Origin: Chromatiales bacterium
GTDB lineage: Bacteria; Pseudomonadota; Gammaproteobacteria; Thiohalomonadales; Thiohalomonadaceae
DNA: 5,582 nucleotides
NCBI GenBank assembly: GCA_029864785.1
Contig: JAOTST010000125.1
Location: 1-5,582, forward strand
Reading direction: 5' to 3'
Under the pieces are notes generated by a model, which was not told the origin of the DNA, ran no database searches, and saw nothing but the letters and a program-made list of their open reading frames with translations. Position numbers and translations under genes: made by a program. Shown one piece after another: positions 1 to 5,582 of the stretch. Position 1 is the stretch's first letter. Every line of letters starts with the position of its first letter.

Positions 1-910
1 TCCTGAAGTGATCGAAGATCACCCGTCAAAAGATGGCACACGTAAATGGTTATTTAAGCTGGATGGTGATAACAGCATTGAGACTGTTTTTATTCCTGAA
101 GCGAGTCGCGGTACGCTCTGTATCTCATCGCAGGTGGGTTGCACACTGGCCTGTAGTTTTTGCTCTACCGCTCGTCAGGGATTTAATCGAAATATTTCTA
201 CGGCAGAAATTGTAGGACAGATTGTTCTATCTGCTCAGCTACTTGGGTGGCCTGAGTCGCAGTCTGATCGCAAGATCACTAATGTGGTCTTGATGGGAAT
301 GGGTGAACCACTGCTCAATTTCGATGCGGTCGTCAAAGCAATGGATGTGATGCAAGATGATTTGGGTTTTGGACTCTCAAAACGCCGGATTACACTCAGT
401 ACCTCTGGGGTGGTTCCAATGATTAAGGAGTTGCGAGAGGTGAGTGATGTAAGTCTGGCGATCTCTCTACATGCGGCTAATGACAAACTTCGTGACCAGC
501 TCGTGCCGATCAATCAAAAATATCCTATCACTGAACTGCTTGCCGCTTGCCGAGATTATGTGAAAGATAAGGCGGGACGTACCCGGATTACCTTTGAATA
601 TGTAATGCTTGATGGGGTGAACGACTCCGATGCAGATGCACGAGCACTAGCGAAAATTTTGAAAAAAGTCCCGGCTAAGGTCAATCTTATCCCGTTTAAC
701 CCATTTCCGGGTTCTCCTTATAAATGCTCATCAATGAATAGAATTAACCGTTTTCGTGACATTGTTCACAATGCGGGCATTACGACAGTGACACGTAAGA
801 CACGAGGTGATGATATTGCAGCAGCATGTGGGCAGTTGGTTGGGGAAGTGAATGATCGGACTCGCCGCAGTCAGCGGTTTGAAATCTCTGTTGAGAAGGC
901 GGCTAGTTAA
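1..910 (+). CDS. rlmN: Dual-specificity RNA methyltransferase RlmN, 5' end missing
   Basis: Radical-SAM enzyme that adds a methyl group to C2 of adenosine 2503 in 23S rRNA and of adenosine 37 in some tRNAs, in the cytoplasm. The frame is already open at base 2 and runs to TAA at 908-910. The radical-SAM cluster motif CxxxCxxC is seen as CTLACSFC (cysteine codons at 140, 152 and 161), followed by [10 protein letters not shown]. The SAM-binding GMGEPLLN starts at 296. The two cysteines of the ping-pong methyl-transfer mechanism are present: one seven residues before the cluster (LCISSQVGC) and one near the end (AAACGQL), equivalent to E. coli C118 and C355. By alignment from memory with E. coli RlmN (384 residues), roughly 80 N-terminal residues lie outside the window. 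A GTG at 8 is open in frame but lies inside the conserved domain, so it is not the true start. The family is distinguished from Cfr by overall similarity to RlmN and by this neighbourhood. Confidence 0.97.
   Translation, partial: PEVIEDHPSKDGTRKWLFKLDGDNSIETVFIPEASRGTLCISSQVGCTLACSFCSTARQGFNRNISTAEIVGQIVLSAQLLGWPESQSDRKITNVVLMGMGEPLLNFDAVVKAMDVMQDDLGFGLSKRRITLSTSGVVPMIKELREVSDVSLAISLHAANDKLRDQLVPINQKYPITELLAACRDYVKDKAGRTRITFEYVMLDGVNDSDADARALAKILKKVPAKVNLIPFNPFPGSPYKCSSMNRINRFRDIVHNAGITTVTRKTRGDDIAAACGQLVGEVNDRTRRSQRFEISVEKAAS
893..899 (+). promoter_or_regulatory. Ribosome binding site of pilW, inside the end of rlmN
   Basis: GAGAAGG lies 10 bases before the ATG at 910, within the last codons of rlmN. 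The spacing is a little long. With the TAATG junction, ribosomes ending rlmN could also restart directly on pilW. Confidence 0.5.
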
Positions 911-1665
911 TGATTCGTAATCTATTAGGCACGTTAATTTCATTACTGTTTTTGGTGAGCTGCGCCAGCGGGCCAAATGAAAAGAGTGTTAAGTTCAACC
1001 CAAAGGCTGCTGAGGCGAATGCAGAGTTAGGGAAGAATTATATACAGCTAGGAAATTATGAAATTGCCCTTGGTAAACTTAAAAAAGCGCTTGGCTATAA
1101 TCCTAAGTCGGTTAATGCTAATCACTATATTGCGGAACTCTATCGTCGTTTGGATAAATCTGAAGAGGCGGATAAACACTATAAAATTGCGATTGAAAAT
1201 AGTGTGAATGACTCAGCACTGTTTAATAATTATGGTGTTTATCTCTGTGGAGAAAAACGTATTGATGAAGCTATGGTTCAGTTCAATAAGGTATTGAGCA
1301 ATCCTGTTTATCGTTTTCCAGAACAGGTCTATGAAAATTTAGGGCTCTGCATGGAGAAAAATAATCACACCAAAGAGGCGGAGTTAAATTTGCGCAAGGC
1401 TTTGGCGATTAATCCTAATCGTTCCCAGTCACTGTTTGAGTTATCCAGAATTAGCCTGCGTAGGGGAAAACTCTTCTCTGCACGTGCGTTTATGAATCGA
1501 TACAATGACAACAGTAAATCCAGCGCAAAAAGTTTGGGGCTTGCTATTGAAATTGAGACAAAATTAAAAGACTCGCAAGCGGTTAAGAGTTACGGGGAGC
1601 AGCTGTTGAAGATGTTTCCTCTCTCGGAAGAAGCAGAAAAATATCATCGGTTGAATATGAGATGA
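910..1665 (+). CDS. pilW: Type IV pilus biogenesis/stability lipoprotein PilW (PilF), TPR protein
   Basis: Outer-membrane lipoprotein (pilotin) that in its family helps the PilQ secretin reach the outer membrane and assemble, and stabilises type IV pili. The 251-residue protein begins with a lipoprotein signal: charged MIRN, a hydrophobic stretch, then the lipobox LVSC with the lipidated cysteine at residue 18. Ala at +2 gives no inner-membrane retention signal. The rest is helical TPR repeats of about 34 residues: roughly 34-67 (ELGKNYIQLGNYEIALGKLK), 68-101, 102-137, 138-171 (NLGLCMEKNNHTKEAELNLR) and 172-205, with a degenerate sixth repeat to about 240. Cysteines 113 and 147 are the only ones in the mature chain besides C18. 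The ATG overlaps the rlmN stop by one base and the gene ends overlapping rodZ by four. The position between rlmN and rodZ is the usual one for pilW/pilF. The other pilus genes are not in the window, so pilus function is inferred from family and context. Confidence 0.92.
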   Translation: MIRNLLGTLISLLFLVSCASGPNEKSVKFNPKAAEANAELGKNYIQLGNYEIALGKLKKALGYNPKSVNANHYIAELYRRLDKSEEADKHYKIAIENSVNDSALFNNYGVYLCGEKRIDEAMVQFNKVLSNPVYRFPEQVYENLGLCMEKNNHTKEAELNLRKALAINPNRSQSLFELSRISLRRGKLFSARAFMNRYNDNSKSSAKSLGLAIEIETKLKDSQAVKSYGEQLLKMFPLSEEAEKYHRLNMR

Positions 1666-1695
1666 ATGAAGAACAAAAACAACTCTCGGAAGAAG
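1621..1695 (+). repeat. 13-base direct repeat flanking the pilW-rodZ junction
   Basis: CTCTCGGAAGAAG occurs exactly at 1621-1633, near the end of pilW, and again at 1683-1695, near the start of rodZ, 62 bases apart. Both copies are read in the same codon phase as Leu-Ser-Glu-Glu (PilW residues 238-241 and RodZ residues 8-11). It may be chance in two charged helical segments, or a remnant of a short duplication. Confidence 0.6.
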
Positions 1696-2618
1696 ATGAA
1701 CAGAGCGTTCTGGAGCAATTTTGTTCGCAGCTTAAAGTGGCGCGCGAAACGAAAGGGCTTACGATTAAGTCGGTTGCTACAGATTTGAGATTGAATAGTG
1801 AACTGATTCAAGCCCTTGAAAATAACGATATGGACAAACTTCCATCAAAAATTTTTGTGATGGGATATCTCCGGAGTTATGCACGTTATCTTGGGGTTGA
1901 TGAGAGTGGATTGAAGCAACTCGATCTTTCAGAACTTCATCAAACTGTTGATATGAAAGCCAGTTTCTCTGAAAAGACAGAAAAAACAAGCAAGGCATTT
2001 TCTATTCGAATTATGACCTATCTGGTTACTATTGGGATGGTGGCGTTGCTGGCTGTCTGGTGGATCTCTAAGCAGCCGAGCCTTACAGAAATTTCATCGG
2101 TAGAGAGCTATCTATCGCATGATACTGATAATGCATTGAATCTTCCGGACAAAACGACTGAATCTGTAATAGAGCTGAACTCTTCTGAGATTAGTGACTC
2201 AGCGCCGGATGAGCCAGTTACTGCTAGCGGTGCGGCTATTGAGCCAACCGTTACACCCGAGAAAGATGTTATTGAAACGGAGCCAACGGTTTATGAAACA
2301 GTAGTTTCTGAGAACAATAGCCCTGAAGTGATTGCAGAACCTGTGGCTCAATCTGAACTAAATATCACCTATTTAGAAGATAGTTGGACCGAAGTCAGTG
2401 ATGCGAGTGGCGACCGATTGCTCTATGGACTCTATAAAAAGGGGCGTGAGGTAACCGTTCAAGGTGTTGCACCCTTTTCGCTATTTTTTGGTTATGCCTC
2501 CGGGGTTGTTGTTACCCACAATGAAGAGCAATTTGATCACGCTGCTTTCCATCGCAATGGAATGGCCCGTTTTAAAGTTGGAACGGCTGAAGATAACCAT
2601 CTTCCCAATGAACATTGA
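1662..2618 (+). CDS. rodZ: Cytoskeleton protein RodZ (HTH - membrane segment - DUF4115)
   Basis: Bitopic inner-membrane protein that links MreB filaments to the periplasmic wall-synthesis machinery and maintains rod shape. The 318 residues divide as expected for RodZ (E. coli has 337). A cytoplasmic helix-turn-helix domain spans about 20-80 (LKVARETKGLTIKSVATDLR). It is followed by a basic juxtamembrane stretch, a membrane segment at about 117-135 (MTYLVTIGMVALLAVWW), an acidic Pro/Thr/Ser/Glu-rich periplasmic linker at about 140-235, and a C-terminal beta-rich domain (about 237-308, SWTEVSDASGDRLLYGLYKK). Phe65 and Tyr69 in IFVMGYLRSYARY align with E. coli RodZ F60 and Y64, the residues known to contact MreB, so MreB binding is likely kept. 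The ATG at 1662 overlaps the pilW stop (ATGA). I see no good Shine-Dalgarno sequence before it, which suggests coupling to pilW translation. An ATG at 1666 is out of frame. The HTH could also suggest a transcription factor, but the membrane segment and the pilW-ispG context favour RodZ. Confidence 0.94.
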   Translation: MNEEQKQLSEEDEQSVLEQFCSQLKVARETKGLTIKSVATDLRLNSELIQALENNDMDKLPSKIFVMGYLRSYARYLGVDESGLKQLDLSELHQTVDMKASFSEKTEKTSKAFSIRIMTYLVTIGMVALLAVWWISKQPSLTEISSVESYLSHDTDNALNLPDKTTESVIELNSSEISDSAPDEPVTASGAAIEPTVTPEKDVIETEPTVYETVVSENNSPEVIAEPVAQSELNITYLEDSWTEVSDASGDRLLYGLYKKGREVTVQGVAPFSLFFGYASGVVVTHNEEQFDHAAFHRNGMARFKVGTAEDNHLPNEH

Positions 2619-2650
2619 GCCTCTTTTAGCTCTCATTAAATAGGTTAAAT

Positions 2651-3736
2651 ATGCTTCCCAATAGTCATATCGTGCGACGCAAGTCGCGCCAGATAATGGT
2701 CGGTTCTGTGCCTGTTGGTGGAGATGCTCCGATTACTGTGCAGAGCATGACCAATACCGAAACTTGTGATGTTGATGCGACTGTGGCTCAAATTCGTCGC
2801 CTTGAGTCAGTTGGTGCCGATATTGTTCGTGTCTCTGTTCCATCGATGGAGGCCGCTGAGGCGTTTGCCAAGATACGTGAACAGGTCAATGTTCCTCTAG
2901 TCAGTGATATTCACTTCGATCACCGGATCGCTCTTAAAGTGTTGGAGTTAGGTGTCGATTGTCTACGTATCAACCCAGGAAATATTGGCAAGGATGAACG
3001 GGTTCGGTCGGTTGTTGAGGCTGCACGTGATCATAATGTACCGATTCGTATCGGCGTTAATGCCGGCTCGCTTGAAAAAGAGATTCAGAAAAAATACGGC
3101 GAACCGACACCGGCTGCGATGGTCGAATCAGCGATGCGCCATATTGATATTCTCGATCGGCTAAATTTCCAAAATTTTAAAATAAGCCTGAAGGCCTCTG
3201 ATGTCTTTATGACTGTTGCGGCCTATCGAGAGCTGGCGGGGCAAATTGAACAGCCGCTGCATCTGGGTATTACCGAGGCAGGTGGCTTTCGCCCGGGCAC
3301 AGTGAAGTCGGCGATAGGTCTAGGGATGTTACTGGCAGATGGTATTGGTGATACAATTCGCGTCTCACTTGCGGCGGATCCCGTGGAGGAGATAAAGGTT
3401 GGTTTTGATATCCTCAAAAGTCTGCATTTGCGCAGCAAAGGAATCAATTTAATCGCCTGCCCATCCTGCTCACGGCAAAATTTTGATGTTATCTCTACAG
3501 TCAATGCATTGGAGTCGCGTATTGAAGATATCCTTGAACCGATGAGCGTAGCGGTCATTGGCTGTGTTGTTAACGGCCCTGGTGAGGCGCGTGAGGCAGA
3601 CCTCGGCTTGACTGGGGGGCAACCTAATTTGCTTTATATTAATGGTGAACCTGATAGTAAATTGGGTAACGAAGAGTTGGTTGATCGGTTAGAAGCGCAG
3701 ATCCGTCAGCAGATTGAGAATAGAAAGAAGCAATAG
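2651..3736 (+). CDS. ispG: 4-hydroxy-3-methylbut-2-en-1-yl diphosphate synthase IspG (GcpE)
   Basis: Penultimate enzyme of the MEP isoprenoid pathway. It reductively opens 2-C-methyl-D-erythritol 2,4-cyclodiphosphate to HMBPP in the cytoplasm, using a [4Fe-4S] cluster and flavodoxin or ferredoxin as reductant. The 361-residue protein has the short bacterial two-domain form. An N-terminal TIM barrel (about 1-265) starts with the typical [18 protein letters not shown] and [10 protein letters not shown] and includes LRINPGNIG and GITEAGG. The C-terminal Fe-S domain carries Cys270 and Cys273 ([12 protein letters not shown]), Cys305 ([10 protein letters not shown]) and Glu312, the same numbers as the four cluster ligands of E. 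coli IspG. The ATG at 2651 is the only sensible start because an in-frame TAG lies at 2627-2629; AGG at 2642-2644 is a modest ribosome binding site. It lies 32 bases after rodZ and 26 before hisS. Its product feeds undecaprenyl phosphate, quinones and tRNA prenylation. Confidence 0.98.
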   Translation: MLPNSHIVRRKSRQIMVGSVPVGGDAPITVQSMTNTETCDVDATVAQIRRLESVGADIVRVSVPSMEAAEAFAKIREQVNVPLVSDIHFDHRIALKVLELGVDCLRINPGNIGKDERVRSVVEAARDHNVPIRIGVNAGSLEKEIQKKYGEPTPAAMVESAMRHIDILDRLNFQNFKISLKASDVFMTVAAYRELAGQIEQPLHLGITEAGGFRPGTVKSAIGLGMLLADGIGDTIRVSLAADPVEEIKVGFDILKSLHLRSKGINLIACPSCSRQNFDVISTVNALESRIEDILEPMSVAVIGCVVNGPGEAREADLGLTGGQPNLLYINGEPDSKLGNEELVDRLEAQIRQQIENRKKQ

Positions 3737-3752
3737 ATTATAGAGTAGTTTC

Positions 3753-3756
3753 GGAG
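3753..3756 (+). promoter_or_regulatory. Ribosome binding site that fixes the TTG start of hisS
   Basis: GGAG lies six bases before TTG at 3763. An in-frame TAA at 3757-3759 rules out any start further upstream. The first in-frame ATG (3793) falls inside the conserved AIRGMND motif, so TTG is the start. Confidence 0.8.
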
Positions 3757-3762
3757 TAATTT

Positions 3763-5037
3763 TTGGCACAACAGGTTAAAGCAATTCGGGGGATGAATGA
3801 CATCCTGCCGGAGAATATCCATTACTGGCACCGCATTGAAGGAACCGTTCGCTCACTTCTTGGGCGTTACGGTTATGGCGAAATTCGCATGCCGGTTATT
3901 GAGAAGACTGAGCTCTTTAAGCGCTCTATCGGTGAGGTAACCGATATTGTTGAGAAGGAGATGTATACCTTCAATGACCGGAATGATGAGAGCCTTACCA
4001 TGCGCCCTGAGGGGACTGCCGGTTGTGTCCGTGCGGCGATTGAGAATGGACTATTGCACAATCAGACGCACCGCCTCTGGTATCAAGGGGCGATGTTTCG
4101 CTATGAGCGCCCACAAAAGGGACGTTACCGCCAGTTTCACCAGATTGGTGCCGAGGTTTTCGGTATGGATGGCCCCGATATTGATGCGGAGCTGATTTTG
4201 TTATCGGCACGACTCTGGCGTGAGCTGGAAATTGACTCAATGGTAACCTTGCAGCTCAACTCTCTGGGTAGCTCAGAGTCACGGGTTATTTACCGTGATA
4301 AGCTGACTAGCTACCTGAGTGAGCGTAAAGATCAGCTTGATGAAGATAGCCTACGTCGACTCGAATCTAATCCACTGAGAATTCTTGACAGTAAGAATCC
4401 TGCGATGGCGGAGCTGATTGCCAATGCGCCCAAGCTGACAGAAGAGCTAGATGATGAGTCAAAGCAACATTTTGATGAACTCTGTCGCATTCTTGACGCT
4501 GCTGGGCTCAAATATGAGATCAATCCCTGTCTGGTGCGGGGGCTCGATTATTACAGCAAGACGGTCTTTGAATGGGTAACCGATGCACTCGGTGCTCAGG
4601 GAACCATCTGTGCCGGGGGGCGTTATGATGGGCTGGTAACTCAGTTGGGTGGTAAAGAGACCCCCGCAGTGGGCTTTGCTATGGGTATTGAGCGCCTTGC
4701 AGTGATGATGCAAGAGAGCGGTATCGAGGGCAAAGATCACTATCCTGATGCTTATCTGGTTCAGGTTGGCGAGAGGGCAATGCAACAGGGTATGATCATC
4801 GCTGAAAAATTGCGTGATGCACTACCTGGACTTAGGCTGATCACTCACTGTGGTGGTGGCAGTTTTAAGAGTCAGTTTAAGAAGGCAGATAAGAGCCATG
4901 CCCGATTCGCCCTCATTTTGGGTGATGATGAGATCGATAAGGGTGAAATTGGTATTAAACCGCTTAGAGCCGGTGATGGTGAGCAGAAGATGCTCCCAAT
5001 TAATGCAGCAATCGAATTTTTACAACAACAGATTTAG
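3763..5037 (+). CDS. hisS: Histidyl-tRNA synthetase HisS
   Basis: Class II aminoacyl-tRNA synthetase that charges tRNA-His with histidine in the cytoplasm, acting as a homodimer. The 424 residues equal the E. coli length. The N terminus [16 protein letters not shown] is typical. Motif 1 lies around Pro44 ([12 protein letters not shown]). The histidine and ATP pocket includes RPEGT with Glu83. Motif 2 is [20 protein letters not shown] with Arg113. The HisRS-specific segment [15 protein letters not shown] contains Arg259, the catalytic arginine special to this family. Motif 3 is [11 protein letters not shown] with Arg311. The C-terminal anticodon-binding domain runs from about 327 to the end. 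All these key residues match E. coli numbering, so this is the true synthetase and not the HisZ paralogue, which lacks such catalytic residues. It starts on TTG with a good ribosome binding site and ends with tandem stops TAG TAG at 5035-5040. Confidence 0.98.
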   Translation: MAQQVKAIRGMNDILPENIHYWHRIEGTVRSLLGRYGYGEIRMPVIEKTELFKRSIGEVTDIVEKEMYTFNDRNDESLTMRPEGTAGCVRAAIENGLLHNQTHRLWYQGAMFRYERPQKGRYRQFHQIGAEVFGMDGPDIDAELILLSARLWRELEIDSMVTLQLNSLGSSESRVIYRDKLTSYLSERKDQLDEDSLRRLESNPLRILDSKNPAMAELIANAPKLTEELDDESKQHFDELCRILDAAGLKYEINPCLVRGLDYYSKTVFEWVTDALGAQGTICAGGRYDGLVTQLGGKETPAVGFAMGIERLAVMMQESGIEGKDHYPDAYLVQVGERAMQQGMIIAEKLRDALPGLRLITHCGGGSFKSQFKKADKSHARFALILGDDEIDKGEIGIKPLRAGDGEQKMLPINAAIEFLQQQI

Positions 5038-5048
5038 TAGAATTAAGC

Positions 5049-5053
5049 AGGGG
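5049..5053 (+). promoter_or_regulatory. Ribosome binding site of the yfgM-like gene
   Basis: AGGGG lies seven bases before GTG at 5061. An in-frame TAA at 5055-5057 sits between them, so no start further upstream is possible. Confidence 0.75.
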
Positions 5054-5060
5054 TTAAAAC

Positions 5061-5582
5061 GTGGAAATTTACCAGACAGAAGAAGAGCAGGTCGATGCCA
5101 TCAAGGCGTGGTGGGACAAGAATGGCAAGAGTACGCTGGTCAGTATTGTCATTGTTCTAGCCAGTGTGTTTGGTTGGAATAACTGGCAGGAACACCAGAA
5201 TACGCTTTCTGAATCGGCCTCATCACGTTATCAGATGATGCTCTCGCAGATTGCCACCGATCCCGATGGTGCAGTAGCCATGGGAGAGTCTCTGAAGCAG
5301 GAATTCAAAGGGACACACTATTCGGTTCTGGCCGCATTAATGAGTGCCAAAATAGAAGTGGAACGAAATAAACTGGATGCGGCAGCTGTTCAGCTAGAGT
5401 GGGCTGCAAAGCAGAGTGACAACCCCGCTTTTGTCGATTTGGCAAATAGTCGATTGGCACGGGTTTTACTGGCTAAGGGAGATGCCGATAAGGCTCTTGC
5501 ACTGCTATCAAAGATCAAGAGCGATAAGTTTAGTGGCCTCTCTTCTGAGATTAAAGGTGATATCTATATTACTCAAGGTAGT
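5061..5582 (+). CDS. yfgM: YfgM-family ancillary translocon subunit, 3' end missing
   Basis: Membrane-anchored periplasmic TPR protein. In E. coli YfgM associates with the SecYEG translocon and the chaperone PpiD, helps handle newly exported proteins, and affects RcsB-linked stress signalling. The frame is open from GTG at 5061 to the window end (174 codons, no stop); E. coli YfgM has 206 residues, so about 30 are missing. The start EIYQTEEEQVDAIKAWWDKN closely resembles E. coli MEIYENENDQVEAVKRFFAENG. A single membrane segment follows at about 24-40 (STLVSIVIVLASVFGW), with the rest predicted periplasmic. A TPR-like helical region covers about 85-174, including NPAFVDLANSRLARVLLAKG and DADKALALLSKIKSDKF. 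GTG is preferred because a TAA lies two codons upstream, AGGGG is well placed, and the next in-frame ATG would remove the membrane anchor. The position after hisS is the usual one, with bamB expected next. Confidence 0.92.
   Translation, partial: MEIYQTEEEQVDAIKAWWDKNGKSTLVSIVIVLASVFGWNNWQEHQNTLSESASSRYQMMLSQIATDPDGAVAMGESLKQEFKGTHYSVLAALMSAKIEVERNKLDAAAVQLEWAAKQSDNPAFVDLANSRLARVLLAKGDADKALALLSKIKSDKFSGLSSEIKGDIYITQGS

Noticed and set aside
8..10. GTG at 8 as the true start of rlmN.
   Set aside because: The frame is open before it, and the family has roughly 80 more residues before the cluster cysteines than would remain. The gene is cut by the window edge.
2617..2632. Hairpin GAGC / GCTC after rodZ as a terminator.
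   Set aside because: Only four base pairs around an eight-base loop, with no following T run, and ispG starts 18 bases later.
2615..2650. Possible promoter for ispG: TTGAGC at 2615 and TTAAAT at 2636.
   Set aside because: Each box matches the sigma-70 consensus at only four of six bases, the spacer is 15 bases, and the transcript would start almost on the ATG.
3223..3558. Minus-strand open frame of 111 codons within ispG.
   Set aside because: Lies entirely opposite conserved ispG coding sequence, and its translation shows no recognisable domain. It is a shadow of codon bias.
4459..4785. Minus-strand open frame of 108 codons within hisS.
   Set aside because: Opposite the catalytic core of hisS, which is fully conserved. 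No recognisable family or sensible start signal.
3763..5037. HisZ, the regulatory paralogue of HisS.
   Set aside because: All catalytic motifs, including Arg259 and the C-terminal anticodon-binding domain, are present.
4850..5182. Plus-strand open frame of 110 codons across the hisS end and yfgM start.
   Set aside because: Out of frame with both genes, each of which has clear family similarity. The translation is basic, with no recognisable domain.

Overview
The window is a stretch of gammaproteobacterial chromosome carrying six genes, all on the + strand: rlmN (5' end cut off by the window) - pilW/pilF - rodZ - ispG - hisS - yfgM-like (3' end cut off). This order is a familiar conserved neighbourhood in Gammaproteobacteria, where it usually continues into bamB and der. 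The presence of the lipoprotein PilW and moderate GC content (hand counts of about 35-38% on two 60-base lines of pilW and 53-55% on two lines of hisS) fit a piliated, free-living or host-associated gammaproteobacterium. The sequence does not let me name the genus.

Layout: bases 1-910 hold the C-terminal part of RlmN, the radical-SAM methyltransferase of 23S rRNA A2503 and tRNA A37. A one-base overlap (TAATG) leads into pilW (910-1665), a TPR lipoprotein for type IV pilus assembly. A four-base overlap (ATGA) leads into rodZ (1662-2618), the membrane-spanning MreB partner that sets rod shape. After 32 bases comes ispG (2651-3736), the Fe-S enzyme of the MEP isoprenoid pathway. After 26 bases comes hisS (3763-5037), histidyl-tRNA synthetase, on a TTG start. 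After 23 bases an open frame from a GTG at 5061 runs to the window end and matches YfgM, the membrane-anchored periplasmic TPR partner of PpiD and the SecYEG translocon.

Spacing is tight throughout (overlaps or gaps of at most 32 bases) and I see no convincing promoter or terminator in any gap, so the genes are probably cotranscribed from a promoter upstream of the window. The products serve translation (RlmN, HisS), the cell envelope and its shape (RodZ, YfgM), surface appendages (PilW) and precursor supply (IspG, which feeds undecaprenyl phosphate for the wall that RodZ helps organise). No stretch longer than 32 bases lacks a gene. I found no RNA gene, mobile element, CRISPR array or previously undescribed system. 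The observations worth a second look are small: unusual start codons, a 13-base repeat straddling the pilW-rodZ junction, a weak rodZ ribosome binding site, a cysteine pair in PilW, and a GC step along the operon.
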